DNA of 64,000 nucleotides, taken from NCBI RefSeq assembly GCF_000718085.1, contig NZ_JOEC01000002.1, positions 992,001-1,056,000 of the forward strand. The letters are read 5' to 3'. A model generated the notes under the pieces. It did not search any database, had not been told where the DNA came from, and worked only from the letters and a program-made list of their open reading frames with translations. Positions 1 to 8,594 of the stretch are shown here, piece by piece; positions within the stretch are counted from its first letter, which is position 1; every line of letters starts with the position of its first letter. A program made the position numbers and the translations under genes. The DNA comes from Mycetocola saprophilus (GTDB lineage: Bacteria > Actinomycetota > Actinomycetes > Actinomycetales > Microbacteriaceae).

Positions 1-1
1 G

Positions 2-286
2 AACCACCTGCAGTCGGCCCTGAAGTCCGTCTTCGCCGTGGCCGAGGCCTACCCGCAGCTGCAGGCCAACCAGAACTACCTTCAGCTCCAGGGCGAGCTG
101 GTAGACACCGAGAACAAGGTTCAGGCCTCGCGTCGCTTCTACAACGGTGGCGTGCGTGAGCTCAACACCAAGATCCAGGTGTTCCCGAACAACATGTTTG
201 CGCGCAACCTGGGCTTCACCGAGCGTGAGTTCTTCGAGGTTGCCGACGCCGCGGCCATCGCCGAGCCGCCGCGCATTCAGTTCTAG
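2..286 (+). CDS. lemA: LemA family protein, C-terminal part
   Basis: The window opens inside this gene; the frame is open from base 2 and ends with TAG. The visible 94 residues carry the end of the LemA helical bundle, including the family-typical ENKVQASRRFYN and YNGGVRELNTKIQVFP-like stretch and a PPRIQF-type tail. LemA proteins are N-terminally membrane-anchored coiled-coil proteins of unclear function. The HtpX-type protease starts 15 bases downstream, an arrangement common in actinobacteria and consistent with one operon. The start and membrane anchor lie outside the window. Confidence 0.9.
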   Translation, partial: NHLQSALKSVFAVAEAYPQLQANQNYLQLQGELVDTENKVQASRRFYNGGVRELNTKIQVFPNNMFARNLGFTEREFFEVADAAAIAEPPRIQF

Positions 287-301
287 TTTTCCCCGCAACA
301 C

Positions 302-1204
302 ATGTATCGAGCTATACGCGAAAACAAGATCAACACGGTCATCATCATGATCCTGTTTGTCTTGATCATCGGTGCGCTGGGATGGCTGGTGGGATACCTG
401 AATCGCAGCCCCTCGATCACCATCGGTATCCTGATCGGCGGCGCCGTGTTTGCGATCTTCCAGTACTTCATGGGTTCGCGTCAGGCCCTCACGATCAGCG
501 GTGGTCACCAGATCACCCTGGCCGATGAGCCGCGGCTGTATCGAATCGTGGAGAACCTGGCGATCACCACGGGCACCCCGATGCCGGATGTGTATCTGAT
601 CGATGACCCCGCACCCAACGCGTTTGCGACCGGCCGGGATCCGCAGCACGCCTCGGTGGCCGCAACCACCGGGCTGCTGGAGATCATGACCGATGCCGAG
701 CTGGAGGGCGTGATGGCCCATGAGCTGGGGCACGTGCGCAACTACGACATCCGGGTCTCGATGATCGTGTTTGCCCTGGTGGTGGTGATCGGCTTCATCT
801 CCGACATCTTCATGCGGATGGCCTTCTGGGGTGGCCTGAGCGGTGGCCGCAACGACAATAACAACAACGGCGGCGGCAGTAACCCGGTGGTCATGATCAT
901 CGGCCTGGTTGCCATGCTGATCGCCCCGCTGCTGGCCAGCCTGATTCAGCTGAGCGTCTCGCGCCAGCGCGAGTATCTGGCCGATGCCACCGGTGCGATG
1001 ACCACCCGGCACCCCGATGCCCTGGCCAGCGCGCTGGCCAAGCTCGACGCCTATGGGCGTCCGATGCAGCGTCAGAACTCCTCGATGGCGCACCTGTGGA
1101 TTTCCAACCCGCTGAAGTCTGGCGGTGCGGCTAAGCTCTTCAGCACCCACCCGCCGATCCCCGATCGGATCGCCCGTCTGCAGAAGATGGGTGGGGAGTT
1201 CTAA
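302..1204 (+). CDS. htpX: M48 family zinc metalloprotease HtpX
   Basis: A 300-residue integral-membrane protease of the HtpX type, expected to degrade damaged membrane proteins at the cytoplasmic face. Two hydrophobic helices occupy about residues 12-33 and 38-57. The zinc motif HELGH is at residues 140-144, and the third ligand is probably the Glu of REYLADA near 224. Two more hydrophobic segments lie near 155-175 and 198-220, with a glycine/asparagine-rich linker between them. It follows lemA by 15 bases and ends in a strong hairpin terminator. Length and motif order fit the family. Confidence 0.93.
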   Translation: MYRAIRENKINTVIIMILFVLIIGALGWLVGYLNRSPSITIGILIGGAVFAIFQYFMGSRQALTISGGHQITLADEPRLYRIVENLAITTGTPMPDVYLIDDPAPNAFATGRDPQHASVAATTGLLEIMTDAELEGVMAHELGHVRNYDIRVSMIVFALVVVIGFISDIFMRMAFWGGLSGGRNDNNNNGGGSNPVVMIIGLVAMLIAPLLASLIQLSVSRQREYLADATGAMTTRHPDALASALAKLDAYGRPMQRQNSSMAHLWISNPLKSGGAAKLFSTHPPIPDRIARLQKMGGEF

Positions 1205-1214
1205 CCCCACTCGC

Positions 1215-1255
1215 AACACCGATGGCCCGGAGAGTTTCTCCGGGCTATCGGTGTT
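1215..1255 (+). terminator. Hairpin terminator after htpX
   Basis: Inverted repeat AACACCGAT-G-GCCCGGAGA with its complement TCTCCGGGC-T-ATCGGTGTT around a short loop. It lies 11 bases after the htpX stop and separates the lemA-htpX operon from the island. Confidence 0.75.
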
Positions 1256-1261
1256 CCCCGC

Positions 1262-1267
1262 TATGTT
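1262..1267 (+). promoter_or_regulatory. -10 box (TATGTT) for a leaderless start at 1274
   Basis: TATGTT is followed by exactly six bases and then the GTG at 1274. This spacing places the transcription start on the start codon. No Shine-Dalgarno sequence is present. Confidence 0.6.
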
Positions 1268-1273
1268 TAGCGT

Positions 1274-2599
1274 GTGAGTACGATGCCGAAAGCGCGCTTC
1301 CTGAGAGTGACACGGGTGCGAAAGCTAGCCGGAACCGGTGCCGCCGCACGCGGTGACCTGGTGATGATCTTCCTATTCCTGGCAGGGTGCGGGGTCGGGG
1401 GAATTCTGACCTCTCAGCTCTCGCGCCCTTTTGAGATCGGTGCGGTTGTATTCGTGTCCTGTGGCCTGCTGTATTTCTTGACCGCGGGTGCCTATGTAGG
1501 TCCCCGCCTCATCGTGGTGGTGAATCTGCCCGTGGTGCGCGTGGCTCGGACCGTCGAGGTGGCGGAGATATTGGTGCACAAGGTGGATATGACCGGGAAA
1601 CAATCCGGCTCGTGGTGGATCGACCGGATTGTGCTCGACTGCGGACCCGGTCGGCGAGATGTTCGTTTCGATGTGCGTCCTCGGTCCAGTCAACGTGCGG
1701 TGGCTCGGGTGGCGCTGGTGTGTTCGAACCTGTGGCGATCCGATGCCGATCCGCTCCGGGTCTCGATGCGCTACGGCGGCGAGTCTCGTTATGGAAGCCC
1801 GGTTCGAGCGGCCCTGACCGTCGGAAACTCGAGCGCGAGCTGGAACCGGGTGAGCCCCGAACGCGACTCGCTAACCGTCCGTCAGCTGAACCCGGATGAG
1901 GAGCTTGGCGAGAGGTTTACCGACCTGAGCGACGCACGCGCCGATGCCCTGGCCCGGGAAATCGTCACCGAGTTTGATCCGAACCATCGCACCTGGACCG
2001 AACTCACAAGGCGGCGCCGGGCAGGGGAGCGCGGACTCGGAGTGGAACCGGCCTTCCTACCGCGGATGGAGACGGTTGCCGCCGGGGTTCTGCCACATCG
2101 AGGTAGCGTGCTGGCGCTCTATCAAAGCCTCGGGCTGCTGCGCATCAGACATCGGGTGTCCGCGCGCATGCTTCTCTTCCGGGAGCCGTCGATTCGGCGG
2201 GTGTCCGGAGTGCTCCAGGAACGTGGACTTGCCCTCGCGTTGACCCGGTCTACGCGCATGCTGCCGGACGGATCCCTACACCTGGGCCGCGAAGACATCA
2301 CCCTCGTGGACGAGAACTATCTCACCCGCGAGACGATGCTCACCCTGAAGAAATTGGCGCGAGAGTACGGATGGTGGACGTTACTCAGTCGGCGGCTGCG
2401 CCGGACCCGGCCCGAGAACCTGGGGCTTCTGGCACTGTTCTCCGCGCTGAGCGGGGACGTGGGCGTGAGCCTCGTGATTGTGCCCCTCGGGGTTCCCTCC
2501 TCCGGAGTGCGCCTGCAAGCCCTCGGCTCGGGACCCGACCTTCCGCTGCGGATCGTCTGCGCCCTGGTGCGCATCGAAGCCGTCAGACCCATCTGGTAA
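1274..2599 (+). CDS. Membrane protein with PH-like segment (island family B, long form)
   Basis: Unrecognised 441-residue protein. It has a basic N-terminus, two hydrophobic helices (about 29-48 and 55-75), then the motif GAYVGPRLIVVVNLPVVRVA and a strand-rich region resembling a bacterial PH-type domain. The long C-terminal half aligns by eye with that of the next gene: RMLLFREPS matches RTLLREEPT, and GLLALFSALSGDVGVSLVIVP matches GLLALRLMLNARAEYSLAIVP in spacing. The two are therefore full-length paralogues. The GTG start follows a TATGTT box by six bases, so the mRNA is probably leaderless. It is the first gene of the island; function is unknown. Confidence 0.8.
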   Translation: MSTMPKARFLRVTRVRKLAGTGAAARGDLVMIFLFLAGCGVGGILTSQLSRPFEIGAVVFVSCGLLYFLTAGAYVGPRLIVVVNLPVVRVARTVEVAEILVHKVDMTGKQSGSWWIDRIVLDCGPGRRDVRFDVRPRSSQRAVARVALVCSNLWRSDADPLRVSMRYGGESRYGSPVRAALTVGNSSASWNRVSPERDSLTVRQLNPDEELGERFTDLSDARADALAREIVTEFDPNHRTWTELTRRRRAGERGLGVEPAFLPRMETVAAGVLPHRGSVLALYQSLGLLRIRHRVSARMLLFREPSIRRVSGVLQERGLALALTRSTRMLPDGSLHLGREDITLVDENYLTRETMLTLKKLAREYGWWTLLSRRLRRTRPENLGLLALFSALSGDVGVSLVIVPLGVPSSGVRLQALGSGPDLPLRIVCALVRIEAVRPIW

Positions 2600-2679
2600 A
2601 ACCGGACGGGCGCGTTGCCCTGTCCGCCATCCCGATACCCGATACGATCACCGTTATCCCCGAATCCATTGGACATGAC

Positions 2680-4071
2680 ATGCACGAAGCCACCCGGACC
2701 GCGAGCCCGAACCGGGTTCCTCGGCGCGCGCCGCAGCGGGGCGCCACTCGGCTGCGCCACGGCGGAGACGCCGCCAGGTGGGGATGGATTCCGGTGGTGG
2801 AGTTTGCGATCGCGGCATACATTTTCTGGCAGGTTCCCGGCCTCTGGGGGCCGGGCGATATCGTGCTCGCCGCCGTGCTGGTCCTTCTCCTGGTCGTGCT
2901 GCTGGGAACCGGCGCGTATCTGGGGCCGCGCACACTGGTCCTGATCGGCCCCTTCCGGATTCGACGCATCCCGCGCGAGCGCATCACCGACGTGTATCTG
3001 TCTCGGGCGGCCCGGCCCTATGGCGCGTTTAGAATGTGGGACCTGTTTTGCTGGGTCACCCTGGTGCTTGATAACGGTGAACGGGTCATCCACTCGGCAG
3101 CGCTGGGCGCTCGGGGTGCCAATGCGCTGCACCTGGCACTGACACTGCGGGAACGCCTGGGACTCACCCCCGAGACGCGCGTGGATATCGGCCGTATAGG
3201 CGGCGACACAACCACGGAATTCGCCCTGGTGGCTGGGCCGCTGATTCGCTCCGATACGCGGCTATCCGAGCATCCCAGCACGCGCTGGGTCATTCGATCG
3301 CCGCGGAAGCGTTCCGCGCTGGCTCGGGATTTTGGCAACATCGACCGGGAAAAGTTCCTGGCTCAGGAGCAGGCTCTGCTGCGGGAGCAAACGATCGAAT
3401 GGATTCCCGAGCGTGGCACGGGTGCCCTGCTTGGGTATCGGTTTGATGTCTACGGCGGGGCATGGGAGAACACTCAGTACGAGCTTCCACTGGCGGTGTT
3501 CTTCCCGCGTCTTCGGCTTTCTCGGCCGTTCCTCCCCGTGCCGAAATCACCGGTGCCGATGACCGTGCACACCGGATCGCTGGCGGCTGGGCTCGCGATC
3601 TGGGCGGGGGAGGCCGCCGCCACCGAGCAATCGAGCTGGCGGATGCGCACGCTGTTGCGCGAGGAGCCAACTTTGGATTCGCTGAATCGGCGTCTTGAGA
3701 CATTTGGGCTGCGGATTGCGCTGATCCCCAACCACCACGAGGTGGTGCCGGGCACCCCGGGCGAGGGGATACCGGAGAAGGTGATCACCGATCCCGATCG
3801 GATTGTGAGCCTGGTCCGCGCAACCGGAACCGATCAGCAACGACTTCGTCGTCGGCGGACACAACCGGGCCTCCTCGCCCTGCGCCTGATGTTGAATGCC
3901 CGAGCCGAGTATTCCCTGGCCATCGTGCCCGTCGATTTCACGCTGAGCACCAATACCGACGCTGCCCTCGCGGCCGCGGATCGGGTACTGCGCAACTGTG
4001 CGGGATCCCGCGCCGATCCGGGTGCCTATCAGTATGACGCGCGCTGGCTCGAGGGGCCGTGGGAGAAATAG
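2680..4071 (+). CDS. Membrane protein with PH-like segment (island family B, long form, paralogue of 1274)
   Basis: Unrecognised 463-residue protein. The frame is open further upstream, but that part overlaps the preceding gene, so the ATG at 2680 (MHEATRTASP) is preferred; no clear ribosome site is seen. A basic tail of about 35 residues is followed by two helices (about 38-55 and 60-82) and GAYLGPRTLVLIGPFRIRRI, the family B signature. The C-terminal half matches the 1274 protein. It is followed one base later by a family A gene, forming the first B-A pair. The final residues (RWLEGPWEK) are unlike its paralogue. Function is unknown. Confidence 0.78.
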   Translation: MHEATRTASPNRVPRRAPQRGATRLRHGGDAARWGWIPVVEFAIAAYIFWQVPGLWGPGDIVLAAVLVLLLVVLLGTGAYLGPRTLVLIGPFRIRRIPRERITDVYLSRAARPYGAFRMWDLFCWVTLVLDNGERVIHSAALGARGANALHLALTLRERLGLTPETRVDIGRIGGDTTTEFALVAGPLIRSDTRLSEHPSTRWVIRSPRKRSALARDFGNIDREKFLAQEQALLREQTIEWIPERGTGALLGYRFDVYGGAWENTQYELPLAVFFPRLRLSRPFLPVPKSPVPMTVHTGSLAAGLAIWAGEAAATEQSSWRMRTLLREEPTLDSLNRRLETFGLRIALIPNHHEVVPGTPGEGIPEKVITDPDRIVSLVRATGTDQQRLRRRRTQPGLLALRLMLNARAEYSLAIVPVDFTLSTNTDAALAAADRVLRNCAGSRADPGAYQYDARWLEGPWEK

Positions 4072-4072
4072 C

Positions 4073-4585
4073 ATGATCGACGTGATTAACGCCGTGGGCG
4101 CTCTGACCTCCGCCCTGGTTGTGGTGGTGCTGGTCGGGCTGGTCCCGATGATCCGGAACGCACGCCGCAAGCGACGCCTCCGCGCCGAAAACGATGATCG
4201 AATCGCCCCGACCCCCGAGGAGCTCTACGAACTGGCGCTGCTCTACGACCTCGACGCCGGCGGCCTCGATGAGGCATGCCGGCTGGGGTGGGTGAGCGAG
4301 GCGGAGGCCGAGTCGATTGCCGCAAGAATCCTGGCCGCTCCCGCCGAACCCGGTACGCCTTCAACCCAGCGGTTCCGGGTGTTCAAGGTCGCCCTGAAAA
4401 GCTCCCTGCGCACCGAAGATCTCGCCCCGGCCGCGGCCGTCTGGCTCGAAGAAACGGCGCACCTGCTCCACCAGGACCCCACCTGGCAGCTCATTATCCG
4501 AGAGCCGGGATCCTCGGTGGATGCCTCCGAGCTGCGTCACCACATTGAGAGCTGGCTCGACCAACAATCGCCCACCACGACCTGA
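4073..4585 (+). CDS. Membrane-anchored helical protein (island family A, copy 1)
   Basis: 170 residues; the ATG lies one base after the previous stop, so translation is probably coupled. One helix at about 10-27 is followed by an Arg-rich stop-transfer segment, then a predicted all-helical domain. Family A landmarks are PTPEELYELA, LGWVSEAEAESIA, FRVFKVALKSSL and a C-terminal IESWL. It is closest to copy 3 (10058), sharing the PTP.E start and the QR.RVFK.AL stretch. The protein is expected to be held in the membrane with its domain in the cytoplasm. No family was recognised. Confidence 0.78.
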   Translation: MIDVINAVGALTSALVVVVLVGLVPMIRNARRKRRLRAENDDRIAPTPEELYELALLYDLDAGGLDEACRLGWVSEAEAESIAARILAAPAEPGTPSTQRFRVFKVALKSSLRTEDLAPAAAVWLEETAHLLHQDPTWQLIIREPGSSVDASELRHHIESWLDQQSPTTT

Positions 4586-4597
4586 AATGTGCAACCT

Positions 4598-5371
4598 ATG
4601 AGGTGGGTACACACCGACATCGATCATCTGGGCGATCCGATCATCGCCATTGCCGACCTGGAGGGAACGCACGCACGCGACGTTCGCGGTATCGCGCCGA
4701 TGGTGTATTTCTCCGACCGGCAGGGGTGGCGGCGGCTGAAGCTGCGGGTACACGGGGCGGAATCGGTGTCGGTCGCCGATCCGTATGGGATTGCTGCCGG
4801 CTGGCTGACCATCGAGGACATCTCTCGGAGTGACGACGCGGTGGAACTACGCGGTGTCTATCCGATCGAGGCCACACTTCACGGTAAAAACGTGTCGGTT
4901 GAGCTGTTGGTCTCCGCGGAGGAACTCGTCTTTGACGCCGAGCACATTCGGGCGGTTGTTAGCGGCGAGAATCCCACGGGTGACTCGGGCTCGTCCTGGC
5001 GCGCCGGCCAGGTCCAGAACGCGGGCGATGTGCTGGTGTTGGCGCTGATCCTTCCCGATGACCCCACCGAGTACCTCGTAATCGTTCGGGATGAGCGTTT
5101 CTTCTGGGTCCAGGCTTCGCGGGATGGGCGACACGTCTCGGTGCGGGTGGATGGGGCGCTGAGCCGCGATCTGCTGGTGCTGGCCCTGCGGGCCACCGCC
5201 GAGGACGACCCCGACGCGCTCGGTGAGATCTCGGCAGGGTTCGGGGTAGAGGAGGCGGTGACGCGGTCGATCGGCCGGGCACACCGAGAGATCGGTACCG
5301 CGCTCGCGGTCCGCAGATCCGCGGTTCGGCGAGCCATGCGGCGGGCGCGCGCCCACTATGGTGAATCCTGA
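4598..5371 (+). CDS. Hypothetical protein
   Basis: About 257 residues from the ATG at 4598; a GTG at 4589 in the same frame would add three residues, and neither has a good ribosome site. No membrane segment is evident. The first half looks strand-rich (IIAIADLEG, WRRLKLRVHG, SVELLVSAEELVF). The second half is mixed and ends in a basic helix (VRRSAVRRAMRRARAHYG). It sits between a B-A pair and the next B-A pair, with short gaps on both sides, so it is probably part of the same transcript. I recognise no family. Confidence 0.68.
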   Translation: MRWVHTDIDHLGDPIIAIADLEGTHARDVRGIAPMVYFSDRQGWRRLKLRVHGAESVSVADPYGIAAGWLTIEDISRSDDAVELRGVYPIEATLHGKNVSVELLVSAEELVFDAEHIRAVVSGENPTGDSGSSWRAGQVQNAGDVLVLALILPDDPTEYLVIVRDERFFWVQASRDGRHVSVRVDGALSRDLLVLALRATAEDDPDALGEISAGFGVEEAVTRSIGRAHREIGTALAVRRSAVRRAMRRARAHYGES

Positions 5372-5372
5372 C

Positions 5373-5858
5373 ATGAGAAAAATCAGACACACGAACGCCT
5401 GGACACTGCTGTGGGCGATGCCGATTCCCGGGCTGGTCCTGCTGGGCGTCGCCTCCGGATTCGTCGCGGATACAACCCTCGCCGCACTGGCTTTTCGAGG
5501 TGTCTTGATTGTGCTCCTGGCCACGGTCATCATCCGGTCCGCCCTGATGGGGCTCTATTCCGATGGGTCGGTCCTCGTGGTTCGCCAGTTTTGGCGCACT
5601 CGGAGGTACGAACTTGCGGCGATCGAATGGTTCTCCTGTGTGCCCCTGCGTACCGCCCTCCTCGAGGGTGTATTCGATTCCGTGCCGTTCTACTCGATGC
5701 CGGTGCTGGCTCTGAGCCCGGCTTCCGTGGAGGGAAACCGTGATCGGCAGCGACACCTGCCCTCGCTGTCGTTTCGGACCAGCAAACGCGCCGAGGTGGA
5801 GCGCGCGCTGGCCGCGTTGATCGGTGCCGAGCGGATTCGTGATCAACGGGGACGGTGA
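5373..5858 (+). CDS. Small membrane protein with PH-like segment (island family B, short form)
   Basis: 161 residues from the ATG at 5373, which overlaps nothing; an in-frame ATG at 5358 inside the previous gene would add five residues. Two helices (about 10-30 and 35-55) precede GLYSDGSVLVVRQFWRTRRY, a diverged version of the family B signature, and a strand-rich remainder. It lacks the long C-terminal half of the 1274 and 2680 proteins. It is followed six bases later by a family A gene, making the second B-A pair. Function is unknown; a bacterial PH domain is inferred only from pattern. Confidence 0.7.
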   Translation: MRKIRHTNAWTLLWAMPIPGLVLLGVASGFVADTTLAALAFRGVLIVLLATVIIRSALMGLYSDGSVLVVRQFWRTRRYELAAIEWFSCVPLRTALLEGVFDSVPFYSMPVLALSPASVEGNRDRQRHLPSLSFRTSKRAEVERALAALIGAERIRDQRGR

Positions 5859-5864
5859 GAACGC

Positions 5865-6428
5865 ATGGACCAGTTCTGGGAGCTAGCTAATCGCTATCCG
5901 CTGACCTCGGGGACGCTGCTCACCATCGCGTTTGTGGTTTTGGTGCGCCTCCCGTTGTCCTTTTTGATTGACGCCATCGAGCGCAAACTGGGTTGGGAAA
6001 CCGCGGCTGATGCGCCGAGACCGCTGCGTCCGTTTGTGCCGTGGAATCCCGAACGGCTCATCCCCTCCGCAGCAGAGATTCAGCGCGTCTATGTGCGGGG
6101 AGACCTCGGTGCGCGCGGGGTGGAAATGGCTGAGGAACGTGGCTGGATGAGCGCGGAGGAAGCCTCAACGCTGCGGGCTGGAACCACCGAACGAGCCGAT
6201 CTGGATGATTCTGATCGCGACGCATTTGCGTTGATGCGGATCATCGTGCGCCGTTCTCTGGCGAACTGGAAGCGCGTTCGTGGCATGCGGAACCTGCTTT
6301 CTAGCTTCGCCACTGAGCTGGGGATTTCCGAGGAGTGGGCGAATATCACGCGTGACACCGGCGATCGCGATAATTCCACGGTGCTGCGCCATAAGCTTCA
6401 GACCTGGGTGCGTGAGAGTGGTGCATAG
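5865..6428 (+). CDS. Membrane-anchored helical protein (island family A, copy 2)
   Basis: 187 residues. The N-terminal hydrophobic segment (about 14-35) is longer than in copies 1 and 3. Landmarks are MAEERGWMSAEEAS, the RIIVRRSLANWKRVRGMRN stretch, ELGISEEW and LQTWV. The second half resembles copies 4 and 5 (R-x-x-L-x-x-W-x-R-x-R-x-M-R), while the B-A context matches copies 1 and 3, so it links the two subgroups. The upstream spacing is six bases. No catalytic motif was seen; function is unknown. Confidence 0.77.
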   Translation: MDQFWELANRYPLTSGTLLTIAFVVLVRLPLSFLIDAIERKLGWETAADAPRPLRPFVPWNPERLIPSAAEIQRVYVRGDLGARGVEMAEERGWMSAEEASTLRAGTTERADLDDSDRDAFALMRIIVRRSLANWKRVRGMRNLLSSFATELGISEEWANITRDTGDRDNSTVLRHKLQTWVRESGA

Positions 6429-6465
6429 GTTGTTCATCGGAACGAACGCCTGGGAGAGAGCGACG

Positions 6466-6657
6466 ATGAGTCCGTACCTTGCCGACCAGCCCTGGTTTGA
6501 CCTATCGAGGGTCAGCGACGGTGCACTCGATATCGCGATGACCTTGGCGATCATCGGGCTCTTGGGCCTTCTCGTGGTCAGGATGGTGAGGTCGGGACAG
6601 TCGAAGGGTCGACATGATCGACACGACCCGGATGGGGACCCACCCGAAAACGAGTGA
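6466..6657 (+). CDS. Small single-helix membrane protein
   Basis: 63 residues with a GGGAGAGAG ribosome site seven bases before the ATG. One hydrophobic helix at about 22-42 (DIAMTLAIIGLLGLLVVRMV) is followed by a charged tail rich in Asp, His and Arg (DRHDPDGDPPENE). The small size and good ribosome site argue for a real gene. It lies between a B-A pair and the next B gene, on the same strand. It resembles only the anchor part of family A and could be a truncated member, but no residue-level match supports that. Confidence 0.55.
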   Translation: MSPYLADQPWFDLSRVSDGALDIAMTLAIIGLLGLLVVRMVRSGQSKGRHDRHDPDGDPPENE

Positions 6658-6716
6658 GCGCGGGGACTCTGCGAAGCGGATTTCTGCGCCGAACACGAGC
6701 ATCGGGCGGCCGCCGC

Positions 6717-6722
6717 TATTAT
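6717..6722 (+). promoter_or_regulatory. -10 box (TATTAT) upstream of a 26-codon leader ORF
   Basis: TATTAT in the 149-base gap before the family B gene at 6807. It lies seven bases before an ATG at 6730, so the transcript may start on that codon. Confidence 0.45.
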
Positions 6723-6729
6723 GTGCGTT

Positions 6730-6810
6730 ATGCAGTGCGCGCGGGAGCCTCCGCGGTACACACACGATTTAGTATTTCTCGCCCCAGACGTTCGGAGTGC
6801 CACCCAATGA
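6730..6810 (+). CDS. Possible 26-codon leader peptide coupled to the 6807 gene
   Basis: The ATG is placed seven bases after TATTAT. The frame runs 26 codons without interruption, contains TTA and TTT codons that are rare in this genome, and its TGA overlaps the ATG of the next gene in an ATGA arrangement. The peptide (MQCAREPPRY...) has no recognisable motif. The coupling suggests that translating the leader delivers ribosomes to the main start, which has no clear ribosome site of its own. This is an inference from layout only. Confidence 0.35.
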   Translation: MQCAREPPRYTHDLVFLAPDVRSATQ

Positions 6811-7277
6811 ACCTCGCACGCGTGTGGCGGATGGGTCAGTTGTCGCGCACGTCGATGGCGTTGTTTATGGGCGTGTTGGTTCTCGTTACGGCCGGGGCAG
6901 GGGCCGGGCGCGAGGCGATCATGGTGCTTGCCCTGATCGGCGTGGTGAACGCGGCAGTGGTCGGAGCGTATGTGACTCCGAAATATCTGGTGGTTGTTTC
7001 CTGGTTGCATCTGCGTCGAATCAAACGATCCCGAATCGACCGGGTAACCTCCACCGCGTACTCGTCGAGACTCCCCGAGAGCTGGTTTGGCACGGCCGAG
7101 ATCGAGCTGGGGTTCGTCTGGATGCTGCGTGTGGTCGATACCGACGGCATCGAGCGTACGTTTCCCACCGCGTCCTGGTATGCCACCCGCGCACGTCGAG
7201 AGTGCACGGTGGATACGTTGCGCACGCTGCTGGAACATCCACTTCGCGAACGGGTAGGTGACCGGTGTGGTGCCTGA
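6807..7277 (+). CDS. Small membrane protein with PH-like segment (island family B, short form)
   Basis: 156 residues from the ATG at 6807. Two helices (about 12-30 and 33-55) are followed by the family B signature GAYVTPKYLVVVSWLHLRRI and an aromatic, strand-rich segment (WFGTAEIELGFVWML). The frame is open upstream to 6654, but that part is Arg-rich non-coding-like sequence. The start overlaps the stop of a possible leader ORF. The next gene begins 78 bases on and is the leucine-rich-repeat-like protein rather than a family A gene. Confidence 0.72.
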   Translation: MNLARVWRMGQLSRTSMALFMGVLVLVTAGAGAGREAIMVLALIGVVNAAVVGAYVTPKYLVVVSWLHLRRIKRSRIDRVTSTAYSSRLPESWFGTAEIELGFVWMLRVVDTDGIERTFPTASWYATRARRECTVDTLRTLLEHPLRERVGDRCGA

Positions 7278-7355
7278 ATCGCGCCTGCTGGGATGTTCGG
7301 TGGATACACTCGGGTCGCGCAACACCCGCCAGCCTGCCGCCGATTGAGGGACCGT

Positions 7356-8468
7356 ATGCAACTCCAGAATGAACCCGACCTGAACCTCACATCCCTGCGC
7401 CTCCGCGGGCGGCTTCCGAATGCCGTGGAGCGCTGGGTCATGCGCTATGCCGGGATGGGGCTGGACCTGTGGTTGCTACCCGATGCCACCCGAGCGCTGG
7501 ACCGAGTGTCCACGATGACCTGGCTCCCGCATTTAGGAATCTTGGATGATGCGGTGCTGGATTTTCGCCGCGCCGGGGTCCTGCCACACCTGCGCGGCCT
7601 GACCCTGCAAACGCGGGGCGACCGGAGAGTTGATCCCGATCAGGTCCCCGTGCTTGAACGGTTCTGGGGAAACGCCAATCGGGCGCGCTATCTTCTCGAT
7701 ACCCCGACCCTTCGCTTCGCGGGTCTGGTGGAGTGGGGCAATATGGACCTCACCACGGTTGCCGCTCCGCTGGAAAGGTTTGAGGTCGTGGGCGCCCGTC
7801 ATCTGACGGCCCTGCCCGAATTCGCGATGCCCGAGCGAATGCACACCCTGGAATTCTCCCTCATGCCACGGATTGACCTTGGTCGCATGGCCGAGATGAG
7901 TGCCCTGAGAAGTCTCACCCTGCACGGAATCGGCGAGATCACCGGGATCGAAGCCTTGCTGGATCTTCCCCGGCTGGAGAAGGTGTTTATCGAAAACTGC
8001 CCCACGATCCACGGTGTGGAAGCCCTCGCGAAACTCACGCGCGGGCGTGTTCACGTGATCGGGCGAAATGCGTTTGGTGAGGCATTCCGCACGAGCGTCT
8101 CGGATTCGGATGGGCGGTGGGATTTTCCCGAGATCCTCCCCGTGCGCACCCGTGGCGAGGATCGCATCGTGCCCGCGGGGCCGAGATCCTGGAACCAGAT
8201 TCGAGCGCTCTTGGCCGCGGGTGAGAGCATCGGTGTTCGCATCTCGGATTCGTGTTCGGTCGCCGTGATTGTGGTGCCGTTTACGGGTGAGGGGGCCGGG
8301 GAGCTGGAGGCCGAGGTCCTCACAGATCATCGAGGCGAGACACACCTGGGGATCGATAACGGCCAGACCTTCCTCGTGGACGCCCCCGAATTTCGAGCGC
8401 TGTTTCCCGAGCGGCCGATCCTCCAGAGCACGGCCGATCGTGATCGGCTGACGGAACGGCTGCACTAG
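7356..8468 (+). CDS. Leucine-rich-repeat-like protein
   Basis: 370 residues; GAGGG six bases before the ATG supports this start over the earlier in-frame ATG at 7293. Residues about 100-250 contain irregular units of 20-24 residues with L/I at fixed spacing (LERFEVVGARHLTALPEF, LRSLTLHGIGEITGIEAL, LEKVFIENCPTIHGVEAL), typical of a short leucine-rich-repeat solenoid. The remainder is mixed and ends in a possible ligand or enzyme-like domain without recognisable motifs. There is no signal peptide or membrane segment, so it is probably cytoplasmic. In the island it may serve as a binding partner; that is inference. Confidence 0.72.
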   Translation: MQLQNEPDLNLTSLRLRGRLPNAVERWVMRYAGMGLDLWLLPDATRALDRVSTMTWLPHLGILDDAVLDFRRAGVLPHLRGLTLQTRGDRRVDPDQVPVLERFWGNANRARYLLDTPTLRFAGLVEWGNMDLTTVAAPLERFEVVGARHLTALPEFAMPERMHTLEFSLMPRIDLGRMAEMSALRSLTLHGIGEITGIEALLDLPRLEKVFIENCPTIHGVEALAKLTRGRVHVIGRNAFGEAFRTSVSDSDGRWDFPEILPVRTRGEDRIVPAGPRSWNQIRALLAAGESIGVRISDSCSVAVIVVPFTGEGAGELEAEVLTDHRGETHLGIDNGQTFLVDAPEFRALFPERPILQSTADRDRLTERLH

Positions 8469-8562
8469 GTGCTCGGCACGTATGATTCCGGCGGGATGGG
8501 GCCGAATTATGAAACGCTCCCGAATAGTTCATAACACCCACTATTCTTAGGTTTTGCACCGT

Positions 8563-8587
8563 CCTCGCCGCTTCGAGGCGGAGGAGG
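8563..8587 (+). promoter_or_regulatory. Imperfect hairpin overlapping the ribosome site of 8595
   Basis: CCTC-G-CCGC pairs with GCGG-AG-GAGG around TTCGAG. The right arm contains the GGAGGAGG ribosome site, so the hairpin could mask it. A TATTCT box lies at about 8542-8547. Confidence 0.3.
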
Positions 8588-8594
8588 AAAAACC

